Assembly (NCBI GenBank): GCA_033439265.1
Contig: JAVTVX010000010.1
Coordinates: 27,517,056 to 27,581,055 of the forward strand
From: Dillenia suffruticosa
Lineage: Eukaryota > Streptophyta > Magnoliopsida > Dilleniales > Dilleniaceae
Reading direction: 5' to 3'
DNA length: 64,000 bases
Shown: positions 35,223 to 48,376 of the stretch, one piece after another
Numbering within the stretch: the stretch's first letter is position 1
Layout of the letters: each line of letters opens with the position of its first letter
Made by a program: the position numbers and the translations under genes
The notes under the pieces: generated by a model
The model's database searches: none
What the model was told of the DNA's origin: nothing
Seen by the model: the letters and a program-made list of their open reading frames with translations, nothing else

Positions 35223-35241
35223 TGGGGCGGGGGGGGGGGTT
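35223..35241 (+). other. G-run just downstream of the pectinesterase stop
   Basis: GGGGCGGGGGGGGGGGT follows a T-run. It lies about 45 bp beyond the pectinesterase stop, so its C-rich complement would be in that gene's 3' UTR. It could form G-quadruplex or i-motif structures; homopolymer runs like this are also prone to length errors. Confidence 0.5.
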
Positions 35242-35282
35242 TATTCACCTGTGCAACAAGTGTTATTTATCTATGTAATTTT

Positions 35283-38200
35283 TCATTCAGATAGTCCTGC
35301 TAGAAATGCAACTCCAGTTGAAGGCAACCACGATGACCCATAAATAAATTGTCCCACTGTAAATTTGCTGGCTTCCTCGGCCAACGTTATGACCCGGTAC
35401 CCGGGCCAAGTGACCCGTTGGCCCACTGCCGCACCAGGCCCATAATTCATATACTCCCCGTAGTACAATGTATCGAGTGCAAAATTTCCATTCCACTCTA
35501 GCCAACCTCTAGGGTGAATGTGGTCACCCATGTAGGATAACATGTATACTGTCCTAGAATACAGCTTCCACGGACGCCCAAGATACGTTGGAAAGCTTTC
35601 CTTGGATGCCTCCAGGTCCGAGGTAGCAAGGATCCGACAAGCGTGGATCGAAATGCCGGTGTTCTGATTCGGGTCCTTGCGGCTTTGGGCAGTGATTGTG
35701 TTCTTTTGCATAGCAAGAGGCTTTCTTGCATAAAGGCTACAGTTTTGGAAGACCACAGCTGCGTTGCCAAATATGTAGTCAACCGTGCCATAAATGTCAC
35801 ATTCTCTGTAAAATTGACGTTGAGAGTGAACGTATAAGGTGTCTTGATATCCCATGATGTTGCACCTGTAGACCACGCCGTGGTCTGCGCCAACGCGCAA
35901 AGCCACGGCTTGGTGCTTACTTGGCCCGGCGGTGTTCTCGAACGTCATGTCCCGGGCTATAAAGCCCATCCCCGTTGCAGCTGCATTGGGTTTATTAAAA
36001 AAAAAAAAAGAATTTTACAATCCGAGAGATGGATTAAACAAATTTAGAAAGAATAAGAAAATCTAAAAACAGATATTTTATTGCAAAATTTATGGGACAA
36101 AGTTATATATTAATGGTTGGAAATGTTCATGTAACAAACAGCAAATTTTTAAAATTTACATCAAATGGGTATTTATTTTTTAATTTTCTTTTTCTATAAT
36201 TAACATATTGTTCTTCTCTTACAGACATGGATGGACCCACGATTTCCTCTAGCATTTCAAGATTCCTTCTCTGTAAAATATAAATTAACATTCACGAACA
36301 TGAACCATTTGAGCAATTTCATTTTTTTATTCTGCATGTGAATATCCCTATTGAATTATTAAAATACTAATCCAAAATCAATAATATAAATTTTTTTTTG
36401 AAAACAAATAGCATTATTGTTGATGATCAAAGTCACAGGAACCAATGAGTCTATCAAGTTGAGTTTCCCTATTAGACTCGTGACCCACCCCCAGTCATGC
36501 TATTGTCACACTTCCATTCTTCCCCCGCCCAAGCTTGTGGACAAACACTTATTCCTCATTACTTTAATAATGCCTCCAAAAAGTCGGTTTCCAAAATTGA
36601 AAATCCTAAAAGCCAAATGGAATCAATATTTCTCCTAGGGGTAATTTAGTCAAATCATTTGTTTTAGCCAATAGATGACATAAATGCTTTACCAATTGCT
36701 AGTAGATTTTGTGTTTTGACTTTTATCTACATTTGTATTAACGAGATGTCCCTCACCCACACGAGGGGGTATTTTAGTCCAATCGCGTGACTAATCTAAA
36801 GGTTCAGAATTTTAGAATTGTCATGACGTGAAGAATCATGTGATCAGTCACTCGTTGTTAGGCTAAAAAGTTGTCGAATTTTGGCATGAGACAATTTATT
36901 TCCGTTTTTTTTTTTTTTTTTTTATTTTTGAAAAAAAAAAGGTTGGGTTAATTTTTTCTTTTACCGAAGGACGCGGTGTGGAAAGTCGTCATTTTGTCGA
37001 ACACGCTTTTGCTCCCCGAAATGACTGTTTTGCCCTCACCGTCACCTATAAACATCAGATTTGTTTTCTTCCTCCCCACCTTCAAATTATCTTCTTCGTA
37101 CCTTAAAAAATTAAAGTAAAAAAAATTTAAAAAATCCCTTTATAATACTTACGGCAAAGAAACCAACGAACCTAATATATCATCATGCATTAATTGACAA
37201 GATTAAGGAAAAAAAAAAAGCCACCGACACAAATCCACTTAAACCTTGAAAAGTCAAATCTAACAAATCACTCGAAAGCAAAATCGATTCGTAAATGTAT
37301 AATAATTTCGAAAAAAAAAAATGTTAACCATAGAAATCAGAAAGTTACCTTCCGGCCTTAACGTAAATAATAGTCCTTCCACTGCTGTGCTCGGGCGCTT
37401 TCTTAATGGCCTCCGAAATAGTCTTCACCGTACCATTCCCATCCTGGGACACAATAATGTCGGCCTGAATTGAATTTACCGGCATATCCAGTAATTCTCT
37501 CTCACTCCTCGTCATCCACGTCGGATATCCATGTTCATGATGCAATTCTACGACATCGGAGTCGTCTTTTGTGTTCATTAATCTTCTCTTGTTCTGTATC
37601 GGAATCCCCGAAAAGTCCTCGTCCCCACTCGCGGCCGCAAATATGGCCAAACAATTACTCACCAGCTCCGACAGGTCTCGGAGCCGGTCCAACATTTCAT
37701 TCTTCACCGCACCGCTCACTTCCCCCAATCCGTCCGTGCACGTGTCCTGATTTGTGAGGGCGGCGCTCAGCCAAGTCATCACGTCCTGGGTTGACCCGTG
37801 CTCAGATGTTGATGGGGAAATTGAGTCGAGAGATCTGCTGAGAGCGTCGACGGAATCTTCCAGAAGCTCCATGCAATCCTCGTATGCTGATCGGACATGT
37901 GCGTCCATGTTGAGGTTTGAGATCTCCGAGGTTAGGTAGAGTGCTTTTCCGACGTGTTGGAGAGTCATGTTGACGGAAATGTGGACGAGGTCGCGCTCTC
38001 CGGCGCTCATTGAACCTGGGAAATCTAGAAGGTAGTTGATGCAGAGCGAAGGGTACAAGGTTTTGCCGCAGGTCCGGGATATGGCTTGGGTGGGTTTTCT
38101 GTTAATGAGTGGCTCGGAGTTGTCGGAACCAGCTCTGGTGCGGTTCCGAACCACTAGTGTTGCCGAGACCGCAGCTGCGATGATTAGGATGCCGGAGAGG

Positions 38201-38334
38201 AGGAGGAGAGAAATTACGAGCTTCTTGCGAGGTCGTTTTGGTGAAGGGGATAAAGGGACGGCATCGTTTTGTTGGGTTTCGGGCAGGGGGGGAGCTTCTC
38301 GAGGCTCGGACTTCCCGAGCCTACCGTATCCCAT
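35283..38334 (-). CDS. PMEPCRF: Type-I pectin methylesterase with PMEI pro-domain, membrane-anchored
   Basis: Three exons on minus (38334-37349, 37101-36965, 35980-35283) have GT/AG borders and phases that fit exactly, giving 606 aa. A short basic cytosolic tail precedes a signal-anchor segment at residues 39-62 (LVISLLLLSGILIIAAAVSA). The PMEI-type pro-region is about 82-245. Processing motifs RRLM (250-253) and RELLD (279-283) follow, then the pectinesterase domain from about 290. Catalytic features are present: AGRYEE, QAVALR (Gln398), GYQDTLY (Asp421), GTVDYIFGNA (Asp442) and LGRPW (Arg510). It de-esterifies wall homogalacturonan; the pro-domain is normally cleaved by a subtilase in the Golgi before export. 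The start MGYGRLG and overall wording match the Arabidopsis PMEPCRF group (At5g53370/At3g49220). No defects are seen. Confidence 0.95.
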
Positions 38335-38397
38335 TGTCCTTCGCTCTGTGTTCTGTTGTTAGTGACTGAATAATGTGAGTAATTTGGGGATGACGAG

Positions 38398-38446
38398 GAG
38401 AGAGAGAGAGAGTTTGGGGCAGGAAGAGAGAGAGAGAGAGAGAGAG
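38398..38446. repeat. GA/CT tracts in the pectinesterase 5' UTR
   Basis: Two GA runs on plus (CT on the transcript) lie between the TATA box and the ATG. CT-rich leaders are common in plant core promoters and can bind BPC/GAGA-type factors. Confidence 0.75.
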
Positions 38447-38478
38447 GCAGATGGAAAAGCGAGAGCGGGGGAGAGGAA

Positions 38479-38486
38479 TATTTATA
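38479..38486 (-). promoter_or_regulatory. TATA box of the pectinesterase gene
   Basis: On the minus strand TATAAATA sits about 145 bp upstream of the ATG at 38,334. That predicts a transcription start near 38,450 and a leader of roughly 115 nt containing the CT tracts. Confidence 0.7.
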
Positions 38487-38499
38487 TGGGGTGGGGATA

Positions 38500-38700
38500 T
38501 AGCGCACAGGCGGAGGATCGAGGGGAAGAGAGAGAATAAATTTTTTTATTCAAGTGATTGTATATTTTATTTTTTTAATTATAGATTTTAAATTTAAATT
38601 TTAAAAATAATAAAAAATGATATGAGAGAATTAATTTTTAAAATAAATTTTACAATGAATCATAATAATTAAACAAAGATCAAATATCAATGGTGTAGAA

Positions 38701-38738
<38 letters not shown>

Positions 38739-40619
38739 GATTAAAAGGATGGGCTGGGTTGGTGCGATGTCGATGTCGATGTCGATGTCGATGGCATTAG
38801 CTGTATTCTACTTGGCAGTCTCTGGTCATTGGTATTGAGCTTAGTAGTGTTTGTGTGTTTTTGATTTAAGACTAGACTTGAGACTACTTTACGTTTTTAC
38901 TGAGGCCCACCGTTATCCCTCTTCCACTATAATATATAATTAAATTACCTCTTTCACATTTCTATATCCATTATCGACTCTCCTTCTCTGCCTCCCCCAA
39001 GTTATTGTTCGACAGAGTAGAAAAAATTAAATAAAATTACTCAGATAATAATTTTAATTTTTTAATGAAAAATTCTAAACTCGCCAGAAAAATTTCAAAC
39101 TCTTAGTTTTTCTTTCCTTGTTTATCAGGTTTGGAAAAATAAAAATAGGAAAGAACTATCAGGAGAGTAATCTCCACTTCAGGCGATTATAAGGGTCTAC
39201 TAGAAATGTTGGAATTAAGCTAAACTGGTGAGAGCAGTTCTTTGTAACTGTGAATTAGTTTCCATTATTGCAGCAGAAGCAAGAGCTCTGTGGTAAGGTC
39301 TTATCAAGGCAAGTAAAATGGGCAACATTAAATAATTAGAAAGCAATGAACTGTGGTTGAACAGTTTGTAGGACATTCACATCCAAGGGCAACAACTTTG
39401 ATGAACAAGGTAAAGATGGACCCATGTGCTGATAGCTTTTATTTATTAACCAGAGATGGCATAATTGACCTGACCATTAACCCTTTTAAGTATACCTCAT
39501 CTAACTATGCAACTTTTATATCAAGTAAAAGGAAATGGAAAATACATTGCTTCTTCCTCAATGATTGATGCTTAGCTTTGTCTTTAGAGGCAGTATTGAT
39601 ATATTTTTCATGCCGAATGACCTTGAAAATATTATTTTTCTTGGGAGAAATAAAGTTGAGAACTCTTTCTATGAGTTATAAAGACTAAAGTGATCATTTA
39701 AAAGACGAGAGCTCTTTTCAGAATTCGAATCTCTTTTTGCGTCCAGCAGGGAAAGGAATTCATCCTCCTTTATGAATAGACGCCATTAAGTTGAAGATGA
39801 ACAATCTCTTTTATTACCAAACGCAATTCTCAATTGTGAATTGAGTAGAACCAAGTTGGCCATTAAATTCAACTCGTGGCACTTAATGTGCCCAAAACGT
39901 TAGTACAATCTTTTTTTCCAGATTAACTTCACTACAACCAGAATCTCAGCTTTCTCAGAAACCCATTTTTGTTGTATTTCAGCAAATCCAGCCAACCCCA
40001 TAAAGGAACCACCCGTTTTTCATTAAAGTAGGGGATACCCTACCAAGCTACAAAGAGATAGCTGTTGTGGGCATTGTTATAAGTATTAAAAACACACTTT
40101 TAATTTGTTCTAGACGCTGTACTTCAATGGGGCAAGTAGTATAAATATATGGGAAAAGCCATTCACTACTGATTAGAGACGTTGATGCGGAAAAAAAAGC
40201 TATAACTATGAGGCTTTTTACACCCCCACCACTCCATGGAATGTAACTTTAGTAGGTTCTCCAGTACTTTGTATTTAGATAATCCTATCCTATCCTATTA
40301 CCTTTACTTGCTTGAAGGGGACAATTATTATTTTACTAAAATGGTGTGTGTGTGTGTGTGTAAGTTTATTCAATTCCTTTTGTGTCATTGTCAATATAAA
40401 AAGAATGAAAAATCCAAATCTACAAATTGAAATTACTTCTTCAAAATTTATTGATGCTTATGTAAGAAAAACTCAAAAGTGCTCTTGTGAGTCTCTCTCT
40501 CTCTCTTCTCTAGAAGCTGTATTATTTGTCAAATTCTAAAATATATATTTTTTTAATTTATATAATGAACCAACTAATCACAGGGCATATGGCCTCAGAA
40601 ATAGGTCTAAATCTCAAGG
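38500..40619. other. Intergenic DNA with microsatellites, no gene seen
   Basis: Contains a GA tract near 38,700-38,738, a GATGTC hexamer repeated about five times at 38,766-38,794 and a (GT)n near 40,343-40,361. Frames at 39,353-39,568 and 40,236-40,539 lack any recognisable domain. Confidence 0.5.
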
Positions 40620-42530
40620 TCACAAAATAAAAATAAAAAATAAAAAATTACGATTCAGCAAGAGTGTTAAACCATATGGAAAAACCAACTACAAGATCAT
40701 GCCAAAAGATCCGCAAACGTATCACTACATGTGCTCTCATGTCCTACTGGCCTTTACGCATGTAAGCGTTGTCAATCCGTGCTATACCCTCGCGCCTCAC
40801 AAAACCCGGAAGGGAGGAAAGAAAATGGTTAACTCGTGAAAACTAAGCAAAGAATAAAAAATATGATATAACTTATAAATATGATATTGTAGAATAAAAA
40901 TCATTAATGCAATCATGCTAACTATGACTATAAACTAGGGGATACTTATCAAATGATCCAATCAATTCAAATGCTCATCAATTGGTACCCATATGTGACA
41001 TCAAGTAATAGAATCCGACTCTAGGTTCCCCTTGACCTGATAGCTTTAGATTATCCAAGATGTAGTCTAGAGCTCTCTAAACAGGATATAAATCAACACG
41101 AATGATATAAGACAGATATCAGACAAAGAAGAGGTACAATCACAATACATCCACAACATAAAATACACATTATGCATTTCCAACACAGCGTACATGAATC
41201 AACAAATAGAACACCAATAAGGTAACTATAACTACGTTCAATGCGGGTCCCACTAGGACTAAACGGGCCAAACCTAGTTAAGCTGGCTGAACTAAGTTAA
41301 TCGGATCAAACAAGGTCAAGTTAGGTTAAGCTGGTCAAGTGGGATCAAGGTATCTCAATTTAAGTTAAACTAGATCCCACTAAACCAAACTAGGTCAAAA
41401 AAAAAAAAAAAATCTCCTAGGGTAAAAAAACACAGATTGGGCCTTTTGATCTCAAGTTGTCATAATGACTTTGTCGTAGTCGGGATGAAAGACAGAGGCA
41501 TACAAGAAACTTATCGTAACTATGATAGGTCATTGTAATTAGGATGAGCATAGTTACAATGAAGGGTAGAGAAATACTATGATTATTATCATAAATACGA
41601 TAGAGATATCGTAATTACGATTTGGGACAAGACCTTTTGTAGGCCTTTATATAACTATGATGAGGTCATAATTACAATAATTCTAACAGAATGGAGGAAT
41701 ACAACTTTCATAGCCTCTAACCCTAGCAAACACCAATATCTCAAACCTAGGGCGACTCTTAAACTTAGATGGACACAAGAAGACATGTTAAACAAGATCT
41801 AACACACGAAGGGCATATAGAGCATACAAAGAAAATCCAAATCAAGGGAATGAAAGAAGAGTACATCTAGGCGGGATTCTAGAGCCAAGAAAACAGTCCT
41901 TGAGGGGACCTCTAGACCTAAGCACAACAAAATCCATTTGTACAACAATGAAACTGACTAAAGATCTATACAATGATAATAGAAGGGAAGATCTTACCAC
42001 ATGTTACTAGATGAACAAGGTGGCTAAGGTTTTGTTGGGGTGTGAGAGAGACAGAGAAGGATGACGAGGAAAGAGATAGAGAGAGACCACTGAAAGTACA
42101 AAAGAGTGAACTTAAGGGGAGGGAAAACCTATTAGGTTCAACTTTTGGGGCAATTTCAAAAGTACCCACATGAGATACTTTAGTAATTTGGATTTCTCAC
42201 AAAGAACACAATAAAACCTTACATGTGAGTGCTCCTAACTAGAAAGGAGGTTGTAAGGGAGTCCATAGAGAGTAAATGAAGTGTCTCGACCCTCCGGATA
42301 AGAGTTATTGTACAACACAACACATGTAACACCCAAAAGGATAAAACACAACCCGACTATACAAGAAGGAGGTTCCCAAACTTGGAAAATCTTATAGAAT
42401 GAGTCGAATGACAATGTAGTTCTCATGTATTTATCTTAACTCAAAAGGTATCGTGGTATAAAGATTTCGGGACGTTACCGTTTGTTTTTACATACTACTA
42501 TTATATTTGAAAAGCATTTTTGAAATTTTA
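40620..42530. other. Repetitive intergenic DNA, possible LTR-retrotransposon remnant
   Basis: Base composition is more even than in the flanks. The stretch 41,240-41,400 repeats variants of AACTAGGTTAAG / GGTCAAG. Further on, CTATGATAGG / CGTAATTACGA phrases recur. Near 42,325-42,480 ATGTAACACCC and TTTCGGGACGTTAC resemble ends seen in some plant LTR elements. No gag-pol coding or paired LTR was found, so this is only a suggestion. Confidence 0.3.
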
Positions 42531-42532
42531 AG

Positions 42533-43178
42533 ATTAAGTTCTACCACATTTTTTTGTGGTGTCCTTAACTGCACAATTTTTTCTTTTTTTTATTGATGGT
42601 GAGGCCCGAACCGGAGTTTATTACAAGGAGGAGGGGGATTGGCGGTCAATGCTTTTTTCTTTTGCTTTATCAAATGAAGCATTTTGACATTGTATTTTTA
42701 CTTCTTGCGTTGCTTTAAGTGTTTCTTTTTTCAATCTTCTTAAACAAAACTAGAAGCATTCCAACGACGGAATTCAATTGTGCTTTTCTCTTCCCAATAT
42801 TTCCCCTTCCATCAACGGATATGTAGGGAAGATTGCATATGGATCCATCAACCAAACACAATCGTCCAAAATCGTAGGGAAGTAGAAGTATAGGCCAGAG
42901 GAAAGCACAATCAATTTGCTTCTTATTTTCGTGGAAAGAGGAAAGTGCAATTGAAACTTTATTGTCGGAATGCTTCTAGTTTTCCCCAAAAAAAAAAAAA
43001 AAAATTACAAAAGTGCATGAAGTAAAAGCAAAAAGGAAAAGATAAAAATACTTCATTTGACAAAAAGACAGAAAATTTTAACCATCAGAATGCAGAAAGA
43101 AAAAAAAAATTGTGATTAACGGCACATTAAAAGGGTAATGAAAAGTCTTAAAATACTGTACAAAAATTCTACTAGAAC
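42533..43178. mobile_element. Fold-back / MITE-like element with long imperfect terminal inverted repeats
   Basis: The left arm (about 42,533-42,790) is complementary to the right arm (about 42,900-43,178) at many places. Shared parts are AAGTTCTA at both outer ends, a short CCTTAACTGCACAA / CGTTAATCACAA block followed by a T-run, TCAAATGAAG, and AAACTAGAAGCATTCC (near 42,747 and 42,963). No coding sequence. A target-site duplication could not be fixed by eye. Confidence 0.6.
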
Positions 43179-43831
43179 TTTAAATATAGTTTTTGAATTT
43201 TAGAATGATATTTGTTATTTAGAATATATTTAAGATTTTAATAAATAATTTATTCAGATACAATACGATCGTATTACAAATTGTAATATTCCTAAGAATA
43301 AAGATACATACCAAAAAGGGTGGAAAATGATTAAAACAAATGCGACACGATTTTATTAATTAAAAATATTATATTCTTTGGCGACAAAAAAAGTTATACC
43401 ATATAAAGTTCAACATAATATAATCCGTTCACCAATCTCTTTTTGCTAAGGAGAACCGATACCCATTTGTTTTCTTTCTCTTCTCTAGAGTGTTTAAAGT
43501 CCTTTTGTTTTCCACTTTTAATGGGGATGTTACAATTTAATTGGAGAAAACTTTAAAGAAAGAAAAAAGGAGTCTTCTTTTTGAGGAAATTATTTATTTT
43601 TTGAAAAGTGAATTTTAGCAAAAAGAAGACATTCCTACCAACCATCATGGTTAAAATAATCTCTCTCTTGACTGCCTTAACGAGGAAGATATGTTTTTGG
43701 TGTCATAAAGTAAAAGGGCTTTGGATTCTAATTAACAACCCTTTGAGAAGATCACACGTACTTGCAACGATACAAAATATTAAAAAGGTGACCTCAAAAA
43801 GATGACCAATGCCACGTCACAATGTTAGGCA

Positions 43832-43894
<63 letters not shown>
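43832..43894. repeat. (AAT)21 microsatellite
   Basis: Perfect trinucleotide array of about 63 nt. Confidence 0.97.
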
Positions 43895-43896
<2 letters not shown>

Positions 43897-46800
43897 ATTT
43901 AGTCATCATGTGGAAGGTCAACCAAACAAGTGTGTTACAAAATGGGAGAAATTTTGTTTTTTTGACTTGATCATTGGATTATCTAATTAATTAAATTTAA
44001 ATATTAAAAAAATCAATTTAGAATCACCAAACTCTTCCATTTGTTATTTTTCTATTTCTAACACTCTAACAGGAGGTTGGTAAATTCTCATCTTCTATGA
44101 TAACATGTAGTTGGTTTATCACCAAGAAACAATATTTGACATCTGATGGATACATCTGCTCCTAGTATATATATAATTTCCCAATGATAGTGTAATTCGA
44201 AAGCTTATGCATATCTAATGGTGGGTCATATTAATTTTGGGTAGGGCAAAACTTATAAAATGTCTAGTTTAAATCTTTCAAAATAAAATTCGAAGTTCGT
44301 AAGCATTTTAATTTGTGATTGATATTTTATACTTTTAATCTTTCATTTGTAAGTAGTTTTTATTTTACAAGTCAATTTAAAAATAATAAGTTTTGGTGTG
44401 TGTTAAAATTATTAAAAAATTGCTTTTAAATAGTCCTAAATATTTGTTTAAAAATATTAAAAATAACCAAAAAGGGTAAAAGTAGGGGAGAAATAGCAAA
44501 TTGTTAAGGATTGCAATGGTGTGCGAAAGTAAAAGAAAAAAGAAACCACAGATTGTGGGGGTTTGTCTGATTTTAATTGGAATGATGATAATTTTGATAT
44601 TCTAAAGAATTAAGGATCATGATGTCCTAGAATTGAGAGTAGGTACAATAATAATTAATAATAGAAAATAAAGGATTTTATTTCTAACTTTTTTACTTTT
44701 CTTAAATAGTTTAATTTACCTACCACCCCAACTAGAAACCTATTTTTACTTTATTTTTAATTAAAAATAGATTTAATTATTTTACAAACCTAATGTTATA
44801 TAAATTGATAAATGTTTACGAGTGATCTCTTTGTGAAAATGTTACTATTATGAAATTGTCATTATTGTGATGACTTTAATTTAAAAATCTATCATAAAAA
44901 ATTTTTTAAATTGGGTTCTTTTGTAAATTCTCAAAGATATTAAAATTATTTTGGGTTTATGTGGGTAAATTCTGAAATTAAATGGGGGGATTAAATCAAT
45001 AAGTAAAATTGAAGGCAAAAGTGACCTTGTTAGGAATCCACAGACTGACGTATTTATATTACATGATGGCATACGTGGTGTTTCGTTATTGGACGACAGT
45101 GCCTTTTCCTTTCCACACTGCATATTGATGGCTCATAACTCATCACCCTTTAAGATTAATTTTTTTTTTCTTTTTGAAAAGTAATTTTTAAGGGATTATT
45201 TATTGTGTATTTAGGGTTCGTGGTGTGCAATTGAATGGGCTTGCCTTGGACTGTAAAGATATTTGCGCCATCACCATTAAAGGCATGCTCTTAAAGACTC
45301 CTTTTTTAGAACATGCAAGTAGAACTTTCTGTAAAAAAAACACTCTCTCTTGCATGAATTGTACGTACGAAAATTCATTAAGGAATTTGACTTTGTTTGT
45401 AGTATAAATAGGATTCAGCATAAGCATAAAATCGCTCTTACTAAGTGTCCTTTTTTCGCCCCGGGGGTCCTAAGGAAATAATTTAATACTTATAACTCTC
45501 TTCTCTAACGTAGTGATTTCAGATTTAAATAACAAAAAAAAAAGAGAATTTATTCTTTGCTTTTAATGATAAATAAACATTTAATGCTTCGAGTAGAATC
45601 CCATATGTTGTCCACTAAACAACATGAGTTTCTTAAGCAACCATGCAAGAAATTGTGGGAATTATTTTTAATGATTAATAAAAAAAAAAAAAAAAAACTC
45701 AAAACGTACTTCAATCAAATAAATGAACTTTTTTGAGAATGTATGAATAAATAGCAAAATAAAAGCATAGTTTTTTATGAGCATTTAATTCATTGGACTC
45801 ATGTGTTAGTATATATGTGGAGTAGGGAGTTATAAGGCTTAATATGGGGGTGGGGTACAAAAGAAAAAATAGGAAGTTACGTATGTTTTGGTGATGTGTT
45901 TCACTTTCATTAGAACTAATAAACAAGCCTCCTCTACCTTGCTAACTAAGTAATACTTGAACTGGATGCTCATCCACATTCAAGCTTTACCAAATAAAAG
46001 ATACATTTCTTTTCCTAGTTAAAGTCCAATGTGCATGTGTTTAATCTGAGTTTACGACGAATATTATCTATATAGTTTGTAACTGTTGTACGATTGATTA
46101 ATCTCGTGATATGCACTAAAATGAAAACAAAATCATTTTAGACTTTGGACTATTTGTTTCAAATGCATTATTCTAGCATTTGGTTGATGTTATCTTCATT
46201 TTCTTTTTTGGGACTCAATCATTGCAGTGATCCAATCCAATAGTTGTCATCCTTAAGATTAGAAATTCACTTTCTTTTATCCATCAGAAAGTTCATGAAT
46301 CTAAGGTTATACAAATAAGGAATAACATTTTTCATGCAATAACGGAATAAATTAAAATTATTAAAATTTAAACACGCCCGTAAAAATAGTATTCAAGTCT
46401 ATGTCTGCTAAATTATGCTTATTTGTGTTCAAATTGTTTTATATTTATTTTCGGTATTTAGTAATTATGTTCGATCAAATTAAATTCGATTTGAATCGGG
46501 TCGAACCCTTAAGAAATAAAATTTTATCGATATCTGTTTTTGTCATATATAAAATTTGAATTCAAGATTTTGTTTAAAAAATATTAATATTTAGTCGGTG
46601 TCCATCTAGGCGTTGTTCTTTAAATTATTGTATACTTGCAAATGGTATGCGTACAGGGGGTGACAGTAAGTTAAGGGTCCAAACGAGTATGCCATCAATT
46701 CAAGGGAAGAGAGGAGCTGGACAGAGGAAAATAAAGTAGGCAAAAAGGATGGGTAAAAGTTGAATATTGAATGAAAAAAGGGGTGAGGTTAAATGCAAGA

Positions 46801-48300
46801 AGACCGGAATGAACAAGCAGCCGGACAGACTGCCCTGTGACCTCTCAATTTAATACCCATCTCCCAAGCCCTAATTGAATTGAATAAGTACTGCAAAAGT
46901 GAAAAAACAAAAGTAGCTCCTTCCCCCACCATTGAACTCTCCCAATGACTCAAATGCCCTGCTTACTTTTATTTTTGTGTTCATTTGATCTTTTAGGGAG
47001 TTATTTCTATTTCCAGTCAGAAAAATCAATTTCAAATTAAATTTGTTTCTTTCTCTATTAATTTAATACGAAATGTCTAGGGTTTCTGGATGCCCTGATT
47101 ATTTCATTGACAGAGAAAAAAGGTGTAGAATGAATTTGGAGAGTATAGAATAAATCAAATTCAACTTTAAACGTGCATGTCACTATATCGTACAGGGCAC
47201 CCGATACTGGGGCTGTATGCTTTGCAACTGAAAAAAGGTGGATGTTCTCCAATGTCCACATTCCTCTACTGCCCTATGCCCTGTCCAAGCTAAGGAGCTA
47301 GTCCAGCCCTAAACGTGTGGCTAATATTTTAAAACTTTTAAAAGCACTACACTCACTTCCAGAATAGCCATATTAAAAAGTGGAAGGTAGTCTATTTGAT
47401 TTGTAATACAAAACAAAATCATGAGACAATAGGTATAAAATAAAAATAAGGAGTGAGATGAAAATTTTTGAAAATGGATTGAGGCAAAGTTTGTAGTATT
47501 GAAAACATGATTTTTTTTTTTTTTTTGTTTTTATAGCAAAAGTTTAGTTCTGGGTTAAAAGCTTTTCATAAGATCTTGACTCAACTTAAGTGGGAGGTTG
47601 CATCTATTGATCTGATCAAAGCTATGATATATGATTAGTAATTAGATATTTTACGATAAATACAGTAATGTCTATTTCAAATGATATCCATGTTGTTTGC
47701 AAATACAATTATTCATTTTTGATTTTGAAAAAATTTCTTATAATTTAAACTTAATCCATGATAATTTTCGTATTGAACCCACAATATTTATATCTTTAAG
47801 TTATATCGAGATCATTCGAATTCTCTTTTGTTCTTTCGTTATCTCTTTTTCTTGGTAGAAAGAAAATAATAAAAAGAAACGTAAAGTTTGATGGGCTTTA
47901 TAAGGTTAGGACATAGAGGGGAGGTGAGCTTGATGAATTGGGCACATCCTAGTGGCGTGTTGACTTGAAAGTGAGAGGGGGTTAGGCACGAGTATAATCC
48001 AATCCAAAAAAATGTTGAGAAGAAAACCAGAACTAGATGAAGATGCTATCATATACTTTATTTGCAAATCAAGCAGTTTACTTGGGAGAAAAGAGTTTTG
48101 AATGATCAAAAAGGGATTTAGTGTTGCCAGACAAACATTGACCATACACACCAGGACAAGTGCTTAAATCCAGCAGACTTCCAAAACTTTTTGACGCCCT
48201 CTAATCTTGGTTTAAAGAATCTATTTCTTAAAGCAAATGATGACTATATATTATAATTCCTGGATCCATATCATCATAACTGATCAGTTTCGGTATTATT
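43895..48300. other. AT-rich intergenic DNA, no gene seen
   Basis: Read on both strands, this stretch shows only short frames without domains, several poly-A/T runs (for example 45,683-45,700) and no RNA gene. The slightly GC-richer parts at 46,660-46,930 and 47,060-47,310 also lack coding structure. Confidence 0.5.
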
Positions 48301-48302
48301 TT

Positions 48303-48376
48303 AGGGTGACATGGTATAGCTAAGAGCGTAGAGCGCTCACTTAGCATGTGAGAGAGATACCAACATCGATACCCTC
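48303..48376 (+). pseudogene. tRNA-Ala(AGC)-like pseudogene
   Basis: The stretch TAGAGCGCTCACTTAGCATG followed by TGAGAGAGATACC and ATCGATACCC matches the D-arm to T-arm part of plant tRNA-Ala(AGC). The anticodon is AGC at 48,343-48,345 and the anticodon stem is a perfect CTCAC/GTGAG. The acceptor and D regions are disturbed (GGTGACATGGTATAGCTAAG) and the 3' acceptor strand is missing, so it should not give a functional tRNA. It may be a tRNA pseudogene or the head of a tRNA-derived SINE. The following bases repeat the phrase GAGCATAAGACATGATTCAG at about a 92-bp interval. Confidence 0.7.

Noticed and set aside
35498-35893. 131-aa minus-strand frame within the pectinesterase exon
   Set aside because: It is an out-of-frame shadow of the real exon 35,283-35,980.
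40620-42530. Complete LTR retrotransposon
   Set aside because: No pair of LTRs, no primer-binding site and no gag-pol coding could be found; only weak end-like motifs.
48303-48376. Functional tRNA-Ala gene
   Set aside because: The acceptor stem cannot form and the D-arm region is scrambled.
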